A DNA stretch of 64,000 nucleotides, from assembly GCA_900550255.1 (NCBI GenBank), contig URQZ01000004.1:1-64000 (forward strand), read 5' to 3'. This document shows, piece by piece, positions 43,191 through 53,309 of this stretch. The notes under the pieces are model-generated. The model was given only the letters and a program-made list of their open reading frames with translations, ran no database searches and had not been told where the DNA came from. The position numbers were made by a program, and so were the translations under genes. The stretch is from an uncultured Mycoplasmatota bacterium. GTDB taxonomy: Bacteria; Bacillota_I; Bacilli_A; RF39; UBA660. Position 1 is the stretch's first letter; each line of letters starts with the position of its first letter.

Positions 43191-44421
43191 TTTTATTTCC
43201 CCCTAAAAAATAAATTGTATCTAGATACATGCGACTTGCAAAGTCACTTATATCACTTGGTGTTAAGGTTTTTATAAGTTGATATTCTTCCTCTAAAGTT
43301 TGATCAATTTTTAAGAATTTAGCAATTTGTTCATTTACTAAACCATAATGATTATCTTTAATAGATTCTAAGCTTATTCTTTTTCTTTCTTTTATATTTT
43401 CTAAGAGTGGTTCTATAACTTCCTTATTCTTTAACATTTCAATCGTTTGTTTAATTCTATCTATAGCCTCTTCTTTAGCATTCTTATGAATTAAAGCTTT
43501 TGTAATAAGAACGGCATTATGACTTAAAGTTGTTGAATAAGTACTATAAACTAGTTTTCCATCATCGCGTAAATTTTTGTGCAACAAACTAGAAGACTGT
43601 GAGGAAAGAAGAGAAGATATAACAAATAATAATACTCTATCTTCTTCCTTCATTTCTTTTATTTTATATATTAAATATAAAGCTGATTGATGAAATGGAC
43701 CTTCTTCTTCTATTTTTTGAACTTCATTTCTAAGTGGTAAAAAATAATTATATGATGTTGAAAATTCTTTTTGTATTCTCTTACTATCAAAAAGATACTT
43801 TTTTAAGATTTTTTCTAATTTATTTTTATCACAATTTCCTGATACAAAAACGATTGGTAAATAAGGTTTTATTGTTTTCTCATAAAATTTATAGACATCG
43901 CTTGGGGTCAAAGTATCTAACTGCTCTGCATAATTGTAAAGATCCATTTTCAAATAACCAGTGTCATCTATAAGCTCATAAACTCGCTGAATACTGTAAC
44001 CATTAATATTGCGTTTAGAATTGTTAATTCCAATTTTTAAACATTCTTTTTCTCTTGTAAATTGATCTAAATCAAATTCACCATTTTTAACATTTGGTTT
44101 ATAAATTGTTTCAATAAAGAATTTAACTGTATTTTCTAAAAAATCTTCATCTATTTCTTTTGGAGCTGGAACAACAAGATTAAAACAATAAAAACATTGT
44201 TTTGCCAATTCTATTCGGTTATAAGAAAAATTTAAAATATAGTTTCTTAAAAATTCTTTTTGAAATTCATCTTCCTTTCTAAATTTCTCACTTGTATTAA
44301 TAAGTAAGCGAGGTAACATACACATGCAAGCTAAATTTTCTTTACTTATTTCAAATGGATATAAAAATTTAATTATTAAAGTTTTAAATTTTTTATTGTC
44401 CAAATAATTAATATTAGCCAT
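43180..44421 (-). CDS. ymfF: M16-like non-catalytic partner YmfF
   Basis: 413 residues with the M16 fold pattern: FVSGNCDKNKLEK near 193-205, a large N-terminal half and the C-terminal half. No HxxEH motif is present, so it is the likely inactive partner of YmfH. Overlaps ymfH by 11 bases. GGAGGATT ribosome-binding site. It follows ffh by 43 bases with only a weak hairpin in between, so ffh-ymfF-ymfH could be one transcript. Confidence 0.88.
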   Translation of the reverse strand: MANINYLDNKKFKTLIIKFLYPFEISKENLACMCMLPRLLINTSEKFRKEDEFQKEFLRNYILNFSYNRIELAKQCFYCFNLVVPAPKEIDEDFLENTVKFFIETIYKPNVKNGEFDLDQFTREKECLKIGINNSKRNINGYSIQRVYELIDDTGYLKMDLYNYAEQLDTLTPSDVYKFYEKTIKPYLPIVFVSGNCDKNKLEKILKKYLFDSKRIQKEFSTSYNYFLPLRNEVQKIEEEGPFHQSALYLIYKIKEMKEEDRVLLFVISSLLSSQSSSLLHKNLRDDGKLVYSTYSTTLSHNAVLITKALIHKNAKEEAIDRIKQTIEMLKNKEVIEPLLENIKERKRISLESIKDNHYGLVNEQIAKFLKIDQTLEEEYQLIKTLTPSDISDFASRMYLDTIYFLGGNKNGK

Positions 44422-44464
44422 ATCAAATCCTCCAGTCTAATATTTTGAAATTTTCATTGAAATT

Positions 44465-45772
44465 CTAAAATGGCATTTTCATCTTACCATTTTGCATCAT
44501 TTTCATCATTTTTTTCATTTCTTCAAACTGTTTTAACAAACGATTAACTTCTTCAACACTTCGTCCACTACCTTTAGCTATACGTTGTTTACGACTAGCC
44601 TTTAAAATAGCCGGATTTCGTCTTTCTTCTTTAGTCATAGATAAAATAATAGCTTCAATATGAGCCATATCTTTAGGATCAACTTTGACATTATTAAGAC
44701 CCATTTTTTTAGCACCAGGTAACATTTTTAAAATATTTTCAAGTGGTCCTAATTTCTTTATTTGATTTAAAGTTGATAAAAAATCTTCCAAATCAAATTT
44801 TCCTTTTTGCATTTTTTTAGCCGTTTTCATAGCTTCTTCTTCATCAATAACTGATTCAGCTTTTTCAACGATGGACATTATATCTCCCATACCTAGAATT
44901 CTAGTAGCCATTCTATCTGGATAAAATTCTTCTAGTCCATCTAATTTTTCACTAACACCAATAAATTTAATTGGAACATTAGTTAAATGTCTAATAGATA
45001 GTGCGGCTCCACCTCTTGTATCTCCATCTAATTTTGTTAGTATTGCCCCTGTCAAAGACAGTCTACTGTTAAATCCTTCAATAACATTAATTGCATCTTG
45101 TCCAGTCATACTGTCTATAACAAGTAATACTTCATCTGGTTTAACTTTTTCATTAATGTTATTTAGTTCATCCATTAATTCTTCATCAATATGAAGTCGA
45201 CCTGCTGTATCAATTAAAACATAATCATAATTATTTTCTTTGGCATAAGAAATGGCATTACTAGAAATTTCAACAGGATTGCCTTTTCCTTCATCATATA
45301 CTTCAATATTAAGTTCACGTCCTAATTGTTTTAATTGTTCAATTGCTGCAGGACGATAGACATCACATGCAACTAAAAGTGGTTTCTTTTTATGTTTTTT
45401 TCTTAATAAATTGGCAATTTTAGCAATAGTTGTTGTTTTACCACTACCCTGAAGACCAACTAACATTAAGACAGCTGGATTTCCCTTTAAATTTAAATCT
45501 TCTTTTTCTCCACCTAATAATTCTACTAATTCGTCTTTTACAATTTTAACAAACATTTCTCCCGGCTTTAGTGATTTTGCTACTTCTTCACCTAAAGCTT
45601 TTTCTTTTACATTTGCAATAAATTCTTTTACTACTTTATAATTGACATCTGCTTCTAATAAAGCAAGTCTAATCTCTCTTGTCATTTCACTAATATTTTC
45701 TTCAGTTATTTTGCCATAACCTTTAATTTTATTCATGACATTTTGTAATCTATCACCTAAGTTTTCAAACAT
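44465..45772 (-). CDS. ffh: Signal recognition particle protein Ffh
   Basis: GTPase that recognises signal sequences on nascent chains and, with SRP RNA and FtsY, targets ribosomes to the membrane. The NG domain contains GLQGSGKTTT near residue 106, DTAGRLHID near 189 and TKLDGDTRGGAALS near 246. The M domain begins near 298 and ends in a Met-rich tail (MKKMMKMMQNGKMKMPF). Length 435. AAGGTGAT ribosome-binding site. No SRP RNA or ftsY was found in the window. Confidence 0.97.
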   Translation of the reverse strand: MFENLGDRLQNVMNKIKGYGKITEENISEMTREIRLALLEADVNYKVVKEFIANVKEKALGEEVAKSLKPGEMFVKIVKDELVELLGGEKEDLNLKGNPAVLMLVGLQGSGKTTTIAKIANLLRKKHKKKPLLVACDVYRPAAIEQLKQLGRELNIEVYDEGKGNPVEISSNAISYAKENNYDYVLIDTAGRLHIDEELMDELNNINEKVKPDEVLLVIDSMTGQDAINVIEGFNSRLSLTGAILTKLDGDTRGGAALSIRHLTNVPIKFIGVSEKLDGLEEFYPDRMATRILGMGDIMSIVEKAESVIDEEEAMKTAKKMQKGKFDLEDFLSTLNQIKKLGPLENILKMLPGAKKMGLNNVKVDPKDMAHIEAIILSMTKEERRNPAILKASRKQRIAKGSGRSVEEVNRLLKQFEEMKKMMKMMQNGKMKMPF

Positions 45773-45817
45773 TTTATCACCTTTCTACATTATATAATAA
45801 TTTGCTTTAAAAAGCTA

Positions 45818-45848
45818 TAAAAAAGAATAGATTTAATTATCTATTCCA
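45818..45848 (-). terminator. Terminator of the ABC-F gene
   Basis: GAATAGAT pairs with ATCTATTC on the minus strand with the stop TAA in the loop, then T6. Confidence 0.85.
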
Positions 45849-47428
45849 TATTTTTCAATGTAATCCTCATATGATATCTGCTTATCGCGATAAGTTCCAT
45901 CCTGTTTAATTTCAATTAATCGATTACATACACTTTCTATTATTTCTTGGTCATAAGTTGCTATCACAACTACACCATTAAATTTTTCTAATCCTAAGTT
46001 AAGTGAATTTATTGATTCAATATCTAAATGATTAGTAGGTTCATCTAAAAGCAAAACATTTCCTTTTTCAAGCATTATTTTAGACATCATAACACGAACC
46101 TTTTCACCACCTGATAAAACATTAACTTTCTTTAAAGATTCTTCTCCCGAAAATAACATTCTACCTAAAAAGCCACGAATAAAACTCTCATCTTTATTTT
46201 CAGAATAATTACGAAGCCAATTTACTAAATCAATTTCTTCTTTAAAATAGTCATCATGGTTTTTAGCAAAATAACTCATGTTAACAGTCGATCCTATTTT
46301 TATCTCACCACTATCTGGTTTTATCTGTCCAGCAATAATTTTAAGTAGTGCTGTTTTAGCTATTTCATTACCACCTATTAAGGCTATTTTATCATCTGGT
46401 CGAATAGTTAAATTTAAGTTTTTAATTATAACTTCTCCATCTAGGCTATAATTTATTTTTTCTAAACTTATTACTTCTTTTCCTAAATATTTTTCAGGTT
46501 CAAAACTGATATATGGATATTTTCTAGTTGATGGTTTTATTTCATCCAAAACGATTTTATCTAATGCTTTTTTTCTTGAAGTTGCCTGTTTTGATTTAGA
46601 AGCATTCGCACTAAATCTAGCAATAAAATCTTGTAATTCTTTGATTTTCTCTTCTTTTCTTTTATTAGAATCACGCATTTGTTTTTGAATAAGTTCACTA
46701 GATTTAAACCAGAAATCATAATTTCCAACAAAAAGAGTTATTTTTTCATAATCAATATCTACCATATGTGTACAAACTTTGTTTAAAAAATGACGATCAT
46801 GAGATACAACTAAAACCGTATTTTTAAAATTGATTAAAAATTCTTCTAACCACATTTTACTTTTAGTATCAAGTCCATTAGTAGGTTCATCTAAAAGTAA
46901 AATATCAGGTTCTCCAAATAATGCACGTGCTAATAAAACCTTAACTTTTTCCTTATCTTCTAACTCAGACATAAATTTATCATTACATGAATTATCTAAA
47001 CCAAGTCCAGCAAGTAAAATGGCAGCGTCACTTTCTGCTTGCCATCCATTTTTTTCTTCAAATTTAGCTTCTAATTCACCAGCTCTAATTCCATCTTCCA
47101 TACTAAAATCTGGTTTCATATAAATTGCTTCTTTTTCTTTCATAATATCATAAAGTTCCGTATCTCCAGAAATAACAGTATCAATTACTTTATATTCATC
47201 AAATTCATTATGATTTTGACGCAAAACAGAAATTCTTTCATTTTTTCCGATAATGACCTCACCTTTTGTTGATTCTACTTCTCCACTAATAATTTTTAAA
47301 AAAGTAGATTTACCAGCTCCATTAGCACCAATTATTCCATAACAGTTATCATCTTTAAATTCTAGGTTTACATTTTCAAAAAGTGTACGTGTTCCAAAAC
47401 GTAAACTAACATTATTTATCTTTAACAT
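45833..47428 (-). CDS. ABC-F ribosome-associated ATPase
   Basis: 531 residues with two ABC domains and no membrane segment. Walker A GANGAGKST near 36-44 and GGNEIAKTAL near 353-362 in the second domain, where the consensus glycine-lysine region is degenerate (GNEIAKT). The second signature, LSGGEKVRVMMSKI, is intact; the first reads MSELEDKEKVKVLLARAL. It resembles the YkpA/YbiT group, which act on the ribosome. An ABC-F linker follows domain 1 (about 245-310). AAGGAGG ribosome-binding site. Confidence 0.88.
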   Translation of the reverse strand: MLKINNVSLRFGTRTLFENVNLEFKDDNCYGIIGANGAGKSTFLKIISGEVESTKGEVIIGKNERISVLRQNHNEFDEYKVIDTVISGDTELYDIMKEKEAIYMKPDFSMEDGIRAGELEAKFEEKNGWQAESDAAILLAGLGLDNSCNDKFMSELEDKEKVKVLLARALFGEPDILLLDEPTNGLDTKSKMWLEEFLINFKNTVLVVSHDRHFLNKVCTHMVDIDYEKITLFVGNYDFWFKSSELIQKQMRDSNKRKEEKIKELQDFIARFSANASKSKQATSRKKALDKIVLDEIKPSTRKYPYISFEPEKYLGKEVISLEKINYSLDGEVIIKNLNLTIRPDDKIALIGGNEIAKTALLKIIAGQIKPDSGEIKIGSTVNMSYFAKNHDDYFKEEIDLVNWLRNYSENKDESFIRGFLGRMLFSGEESLKKVNVLSGGEKVRVMMSKIMLEKGNVLLLDEPTNHLDIESINSLNLGLEKFNGVVVIATYDQEIIESVCNRLIEIKQDGTYRDKQISYEDYIEKYGIDN

Positions 47429-47474
47429 AGAAACCTCCTTATTTTTAAGTTATATAGCCACTTTTTTAATTATA

Positions 47475-47502
47475 TCAAAAAAATAGGATTTTTCCTACTT
47501 TT
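47475..47502 (-). terminator. Terminator of the transglutaminase-like gene
   Basis: AGTAGGA pairs with TCCTATT around AAAA on the minus strand, then T-run. The TAG stop is in the 5' arm. Confidence 0.85.
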
Positions 47503-48979
47503 TTACATTAACTTTACCTTTTCTAGACTTTAGTTCTCTTTTTAAAATATTTAAAAATTCTATTCTTTTTATGTCTTTTTCTACTTTTTCATCTAAATTA
47601 TTACCATCAATTGTTTTTAAATATTTAACATTATCAAAATAACCATTTATATCATCAAAAATAACCTCTAAAAGTTTTTCTTCCTGAGATTTTGGAAAAT
47701 TACAATCAATCATCTTTTTAAAAGAATCAATATCTAGTTTATATTCATTTGGATCTATTAGATATTCTATTCTCTTAATTTTATATAAAGCTTCTATCAT
47801 GACATCTTTTTTTATTTTCTTTATAAATAGTTTTTGATATTCTTCATGTATTTTTTGAACCTTTTCAAAATCAATACTATCATTTTTAAATTCAGATTCT
47901 ATTTTTCTACACTTTTGAATAAGTTCTTTATTTCCTATTTTATTTGCTAACTCCATCATTCCTTTTAAATATAATTGAATAGAATTCATTGTCAAAATAT
48001 CCGGAGCAGCTATAGCTTTAAACCTATCAGCCGTATTATATCTATCATTTAATTGTTCTACACCTAATTTATAACCAATAGTTAAATTATTATATTTTTC
48101 TTTTATTCCAACTGCATATTTTAATGGTAACAAAAATAGTTTATAGTTATTAATATAATCATAATCTTTTTCATTTTTTTTAGTTGCCACTACAGCATCA
48201 ATCTCAAAAAATTGATGTACATTATAATAATCATCATTTATATATACTAAATTGGATGCATGACCAATATTGCCTTCAAAAGGTTTCCAAAGTATTTTTT
48301 CACAATTAATATTTAAAGCATTACAAACGGCTGAAATAACATTAGCATAACCCTCACATACAACATAATCATTATTTAAAACTTCATTAATATCCCTTGA
48401 AGTACTTTGATCTTTATCATAAGCTTTATATGGCTTTTTTCTTACTTTATCATATAAAAAAATTATTTGTTCTAATGGCGTTAAATCATATTTTTTTATT
48501 TCTCTCTTCATTTTATCTATTAATTTATAAGAATTTAAAACTTCATTATAACTTAAAAGTGAATAATTATTGTATTTATCTTTAAATTTAATTTTATCAT
48601 TAAACTTATTATTACTTAATAATGAATTAATCTCATTATCTTTAACTTTAGTTATATCAATTATACAACCATTAAAAAATACCTCATTTATTCTTTTAAA
48701 AGAATTAGAACTAAATGAATCTATACTTATTTCACAATTTCCATCTTTAATTTTTTGATTTAACATTTCCACTACTTTGTCATATAATTGAAAAATGTCC
48801 ATACCAGATTCATTATATTTATCATATGCCTCATACTCAAATTTAAGTGTTTTTCTATATTTCTTAGATATTTTAGGATAAATATCAGAAATACCATTTA
48901 CCATAACATTAATATCAATTGGATTTGAATAAATACCTAATTTATCTTTTTCATTTTTTATAATTATACTTAGATTCAT
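47495..48979 (-). CDS. Transglutaminase-like protein
   Basis: 494 residues without a signal peptide. A transglutaminase/cysteine-protease core near 165-265 contains Cys208 in VVCEGYANVISAVCN and His240 in GHASNLV. The usual third residue, an Asp in a WxNVD-type strand, is His255 here (YYNVHQFF), so catalysis may be altered. The C-terminal 200 residues are helical and unknown. The protein may act inside the cell; function is not known. GGAGTGAT ribosome-binding site and its own terminator. Confidence 0.78.
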   Translation of the reverse strand: MNLSIIIKNEKDKLGIYSNPIDINVMVNGISDIYPKISKKYRKTLKFEYEAYDKYNESGMDIFQLYDKVVEMLNQKIKDGNCEISIDSFSSNSFKRINEVFFNGCIIDITKVKDNEINSLLSNNKFNDKIKFKDKYNNYSLLSYNEVLNSYKLIDKMKREIKKYDLTPLEQIIFLYDKVRKKPYKAYDKDQSTSRDINEVLNNDYVVCEGYANVISAVCNALNINCEKILWKPFEGNIGHASNLVYINDDYYNVHQFFEIDAVVATKKNEKDYDYINNYKLFLLPLKYAVGIKEKYNNLTIGYKLGVEQLNDRYNTADRFKAIAAPDILTMNSIQLYLKGMMELANKIGNKELIQKCRKIESEFKNDSIDFEKVQKIHEEYQKLFIKKIKKDVMIEALYKIKRIEYLIDPNEYKLDIDSFKKMIDCNFPKSQEEKLLEVIFDDINGYFDNVKYLKTIDGNNLDEKVEKDIKRIEFLNILKRELKSRKGKVNVKK

Positions 48980-49034
48980 AATATCACTCCATAAATATAG
49001 AAATTATAATACAATTAAAAAACTACAATGTCAA

Positions 49035-49062
49035 CAAAAAAATAAGCTTTAGCGCCTATTTT
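49035..49062 (-). terminator. Terminator of the thioredoxin-like gene
   Basis: AATAGGC pairs with GCTTATT (one G-T pair) around GCTAAA on the minus strand, then T-run. The stop TAG is in the 5' arm. Confidence 0.85.
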
Positions 49063-49571
49063 TTACTGAATCCGTTTTTCTCTAAGAATTTTGCATAATC
49101 ATCATATTCTGAATATCCTACATGGCTATCAACAATTTTATTATCTTTAACTAATAATACAGTTGGTGTAGCACCATAGTTTTCTTCAAAGAAATCTTTA
49201 TCTAAATCTACAATCTTAGATTGGCCATCAGAATCTACTGTTGAAATATCTAAATATAATGTTTCATATCCATATTCTTCTTGGGCTTTTTGTAAGTTTG
49301 GTAAGAATTGTACACAATATCCACAAGTTGAACGTCCCATATAAATAACTTTCATTTCACTAGATTTAAATGCATCAACAACACCATCTACATCAATACT
49401 AGTAAACATACTTACATCATATTCAGTATTTTCTTCTGTATCATCTGTTTTTGTTTCTTCCTTCTTAACACTACCATTTGTTGTAATAACAACAAGTATA
49501 TTAATTAAAAGAAGAGCAATTATGACATATAAACATTTTAAAATTTTATTCATTATTTCTTTACTTTCCAT
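49056..49571 (-). CDS. Membrane-anchored thioredoxin-like protein
   Basis: 171 residues with an N-terminal membrane helix (about 10-30), an acidic linker (38-50) and a thioredoxin fold with CGYC at residues 83-86 and a cis-Pro in ATPTVLL. It probably acts in disulfide exchange outside the membrane. The frame is open to 49601, but GGAGGAAT before the ATG at 49571 gives the start. It is separated from smc by about 70 bases, so it may be on the same transcript. Confidence 0.88.
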   Translation of the reverse strand: MESKEIMNKILKCLYVIIALLLINILVVITTNGSVKKEETKTDDTEENTEYDVSMFTSIDVDGVVDAFKSSEMKVIYMGRSTCGYCVQFLPNLQKAQEEYGYETLYLDISTVDSDGQSKIVDLDKDFFEENYGATPTVLLVKDNKIVDSHVGYSEYDDYAKFLEKNGFSKK

Positions 49572-49643
49572 CTTTATTCCTCCCACTAATAAACATATCA
49601 AATTTTCAAATTTTTTTCAATCTTTTTCTTCTAATTTTCACAA

Positions 49644-52592
49644 TTACATTTTAATTTCTTCTAGTTTAACACTAACTAATTTACTTACACCAGATTCTTG
49701 CATCGTAATCCCATATAAAACATCAGCATATTCCATTGTTTTCTTTTTATGGGTAATTAAAATAAATTGTGTTTTTTCTTTTAAATTTGTCAAATAGCTA
49801 CCAAAAGCATCTACATTAACTTCATCTAAAGCCGCTTCTACTTCATCTAAAATACAAAATGGAACTGGTCTTGATTTTAGAATGGCAAATAATAAACTTA
49901 TAGCTGTAAATGTTTTTTCACCACCCGATAATAATGAGATACTAGTTAATTTTTTACCTGGAGGTGATGCAACAATTTCAATTCCTGTTTCTAACATATT
50001 TTCAGGTTCTGTAAGTTTCAATACGGCATTACCACCTTTAAATAATTCCTTAAATGTTTGAGTGAAATTTGCTTGAATTGTTTTAAATGTAGTTTCAAAT
50101 TCATTTTTCATCACATTATCCATCTCATCAATAATTTCAAGTAAGGTATTCTCAGCTTTAACTAAATCTTCTTTTTGATTATTTAAAAATTCATAACGCT
50201 CACTTACTTCTTCATATTCTTCAATAGCATTTATATTTACAGGACCTAAATTATTTATTTCTTTTTTAAGTGTACTTACCAAATTTCTTGCCTGTTCTTC
50301 TTCCATATTAAGTTCATATAGTTGAAAAGCTTTTTCATAAGTTAAACTATAAGTTTCATTTAATTTATTTAATAAATTATCTAGTTTAACATCCATTCTA
50401 GTTACTTCTATTTCTAATTCTTTTAATTCTTTATTTTTTGAATTAAATAAACTATTTTCTCTTTTTAATGAAAATTCAAATTCCTCTAATTTAGTATTTA
50501 AATCATCACGTTTTTTCACAACATTTTCTAAATCGGTTTCTAATTTTGTTTTCAATTCTAATTCCTCATAGTATTTTTTCAAAAGTTTCTGTTCTTCATT
50601 ATCTAAATTATTATTTAGCATTCCTTCTGTTCCACTTATTTCTTTTTGAATGGAATTATATTTTTCTTGATTTTCCTCTAAATTATTTATTTTATTCAAT
50701 CTACTTTGTTCTGTTGCAATATAATTTCTATGTTTTGTATATATTTTATCTTCGATATTTTTTAATTCATCGTCATTTTCATTAATATGATTTTCTAAAT
50801 CTTTTATATTATTAATAATATTATCTAACAATTTTAAATTATTTTCTAATTCGTATTTTTCTGTAATTATATTTTTAGATTTTATTTGACTACCACCCGT
50901 TAGTGATCCACCAACGTGAAGTAAATTTCCATCTAAAGTAACCACCCTATAACGATAATTTATACTTCTACTAATAGTGTTAGCGCTATCAATATCTTTT
51001 GCAACAATAACATTTCCTAGTTGATTTTCAATTATGTTTTTATATTTTAAATCATATTTAACTAAATTTGAAGCAACATCAACAAAACCATCAACGGTCT
51101 TAATTTTTTGAATACTATCTGAATCTATATATTTAGGTTTTATGATATTAAGTGGGAAAAATGTTACTCTACCTAAATTATTGCTTTTTAAATAATTAAT
51201 TGCTTCCTTAGCGCATATTTCATCATCAACTACAATATTAGTTGATGCATACCCTAAAACCGTACTTATTGCAAGCATATGTGACTCATCAAATTCAATT
51301 AAAGAACCAATAACGTTATGTATACCTCTTAACTTTGGATTATCTAAAACTGTTTTTACAGCATGTGGCAATGAACTATTATTATCAATTGATTCTCTAA
51401 GATATGTTATTTTGTTTTCAATTATATTTTTTTCTCTTATTTTTTTAGTTAATTCTTGTTCATAAGTATTTTTACGAGTTGTAATACGATTTTTTTCATT
51501 TTCTAATTTTTCTAGTTCTACTTTTATATCATTAACAGCAGTTTCAATACTTTCTATTTCATATTTAAAAATATTAATGTCTTTACTAAGTTTTAATTCC
51601 TGTTCTCTTAATTCAATTAAGTTATTATGAAGCTTGGTATCAGCAACAGCGTATTTTTGTCTTTCAATTAAAATATTCTTTTCACTATTTATTTTTTCAA
51701 CTTCTTCTGTTTTTTTAAGCAAATCTTGTTGTAATTTATTTAATTTTAAATTCAACTTATTAAGTTCTACTTTATATTCTTCTATTTCTACTTCACTATT
51801 ATTATTAGTTGTTGAAATTGACATTATTTCTTTATTTAATTCTTCTATTTTTTGTTTATTCATTTGATATTTAAAATTCAAATTAGTAATATCATTTGTA
51901 ATAACAGCTACTTCTATTTTTTCAAGTTTTTCCTTTTTTTCTTTATAAATAATAGCTTTTTCTTTTTGTTCTCTTAGAGGACTAACACGATTATCAAGTT
52001 CAGAAATAATATCATTAACACGATTCATATTATCATGAGTTCTTTCTAGTTTTCTTAGAGCTTCTTTTTTCCTTGTTTTATACTTTAAAACACCAGCTGC
52101 TTCCTCAAAAATAACTCTTCTTTCACTTGGTTTACTACTAATTATTTCTTCTATTTTTCCTTGAGAAATTATATTAAAGCTTTCCTTAGCAATACCACTA
52201 TCCATAAGTAGATCTGTTACATCTTTTAATCTACATTTTTCATTATTAATCAAATATTCGTTTGTTCCATCTTTATATACACGTCTTTTAATTGACACTT
52301 CCTCATAGGGACTATTTAAATATTTATCTGAATTATCAAAAATTAAATTAACGGTCGCAACATTCATCGGACGTCTGGATTTACTTCCGGAGAAAATAAC
52401 ATCTGTCATATTTCCATCACCACGAAGTGATTTTACAGATTGTTCTCCTAAAACCCATCTAACAGCATCTACAACGTTACTTTTACCACTTCCATTTGGT
52501 CCAACTATTCCCGTTATTGTATTTGGAAGTTCAATTGAAATTTTATCAGCAAATGACTTAAATCCACTTGCTTCAATTTTCTTTAAATACAT
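49644..52592 (-). CDS. smc: Chromosome segregation protein SMC, short form
   Basis: ATPase that organises chromosomes with ScpA-ScpB. Walker A GPNGSGKSNVVDAVRWVLGE begins near residue 32; the C-terminal signature LLSGGEKTFTAISLL and Walker B FCILDEVEAALDEVN lie near 890-930. A hinge domain (GIHNVIGSLIEFDESH to RVTFFPLN) is near 415-485. The length is 982 residues, about 200 fewer than Bacillus SMC, so the coiled-coil arms are shorter. No scpA, scpB or ftsY is adjacent. Weak ribosome-binding site. Confidence 0.95.
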   Translation of the reverse strand: MYLKKIEASGFKSFADKISIELPNTITGIVGPNGSGKSNVVDAVRWVLGEQSVKSLRGDGNMTDVIFSGSKSRRPMNVATVNLIFDNSDKYLNSPYEEVSIKRRVYKDGTNEYLINNEKCRLKDVTDLLMDSGIAKESFNIISQGKIEEIISSKPSERRVIFEEAAGVLKYKTRKKEALRKLERTHDNMNRVNDIISELDNRVSPLREQKEKAIIYKEKKEKLEKIEVAVITNDITNLNFKYQMNKQKIEELNKEIMSISTTNNNSEVEIEEYKVELNKLNLKLNKLQQDLLKKTEEVEKINSEKNILIERQKYAVADTKLHNNLIELREQELKLSKDINIFKYEIESIETAVNDIKVELEKLENEKNRITTRKNTYEQELTKKIREKNIIENKITYLRESIDNNSSLPHAVKTVLDNPKLRGIHNVIGSLIEFDESHMLAISTVLGYASTNIVVDDEICAKEAINYLKSNNLGRVTFFPLNIIKPKYIDSDSIQKIKTVDGFVDVASNLVKYDLKYKNIIENQLGNVIVAKDIDSANTISRSINYRYRVVTLDGNLLHVGGSLTGGSQIKSKNIITEKYELENNLKLLDNIINNIKDLENHINENDDELKNIEDKIYTKHRNYIATEQSRLNKINNLEENQEKYNSIQKEISGTEGMLNNNLDNEEQKLLKKYYEELELKTKLETDLENVVKKRDDLNTKLEEFEFSLKRENSLFNSKNKELKELEIEVTRMDVKLDNLLNKLNETYSLTYEKAFQLYELNMEEEQARNLVSTLKKEINNLGPVNINAIEEYEEVSERYEFLNNQKEDLVKAENTLLEIIDEMDNVMKNEFETTFKTIQANFTQTFKELFKGGNAVLKLTEPENMLETGIEIVASPPGKKLTSISLLSGGEKTFTAISLLFAILKSRPVPFCILDEVEAALDEVNVDAFGSYLTNLKEKTQFILITHKKKTMEYADVLYGITMQESGVSKLVSVKLEEIKM

Positions 52593-52649
52593 ATTACCAC
52601 TCTTTCATAACTCATTTTTTATTATACTATATTTTAAAGTAATAAGGCA

Positions 52650-52676
52650 AATAAAAAGATTCCTTTTTGGAATCTA
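52650..52676 (-). terminator. Terminator of the zinc-ribbon protein gene
   Basis: AGATTCC pairs with GGAATCT around AAAAA on the minus strand, then T-run. The last two bases of the TAG stop start the stem. Confidence 0.85.
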
Positions 52677-53237
52677 ATTACATGAATATCCTGCTTTTTC
52701 TAAACTTTTTTTCATTGTGTCATAATTATTATCTTCATCAACTGATAAAATTCCTGACATTTTGCTAACTTCGGCTGATACTTTAACTTCAATGACATTT
52801 CCATTTAAAGACATACTTGCTTTTCCACCATTATCCTTAACTTCTTTTATAGAACTATCAAGTTGTTTTTTAAAGGCCTTATATAAAATATCTTTATATT
52901 GTTTTTGCTCACTTAAATCAACACTCATATTAAAATTTGCTTTTTTTGCTTTTTCACTGATAAATTTAGCAGTAAATTCGCCTTTCATTTTCATACCAGA
53001 TTGTTCTTGTTTAATTGTGCATTTTAAAGTTTTTGGTCTAATTGATATAAGTATTCCACCTACTACAACTATAATTATAACAGCTACTATTGCAACTATA
53101 ATAACAGGATTTGTTCTTTTAGGTTTGTTTTTTGTATTATCACTTGCAGTATTATTTACCTCTTCTAATGCCTCACCACAGCTTTTACAAAATTTTGCTC
53201 CCTCTTCATTTTGAAAATCACATTTTTTACACTTCAT
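52674..53237 (-). CDS. Zinc-ribbon, membrane-anchored protein
   Basis: 187 residues. The N-terminal zinc ribbon has CKKC and CKSC (residues 3-20). A basic linker and a membrane helix (about 44-66) follow, then an extracellular domain of about 115 residues with CTIKQEQSGMKMKGEF, somewhat like the DUF1307/YehR type; a lone Cys lies near the C-terminus. It resembles the larger zinc-ribbon membrane protein at 37287 only in its N-terminus. Function unknown. AGGGAGT ribosome-binding site; own terminator. Confidence 0.78.
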   Translation of the reverse strand: MKCKKCDFQNEEGAKFCKSCGEALEEVNNTASDNTKNKPKRTNPVIIVAIVAVIIIVVVGGILISIRPKTLKCTIKQEQSGMKMKGEFTAKFISEKAKKANFNMSVDLSEQKQYKDILYKAFKKQLDSSIKEVKDNGGKASMSLNGNVIEVKVSAEVSKMSGILSVDEDNNYDTMKKSLEKAGYSCN

Positions 53238-53309
53238 AACTTTACTCCCTCTATCAATTACAGCATCTAAATACTGTCACCGTAAACATAACATTTTTAA
53301 ATCTTTATG

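Noticed and set aside
52762..53214. A 150-codon plus-strand frame rich in hydrophobic residues
   Set aside because: It is the complement of the zinc-ribbon protein gene; its membrane-like look comes from complementing AT-rich Lys/Asn codons.
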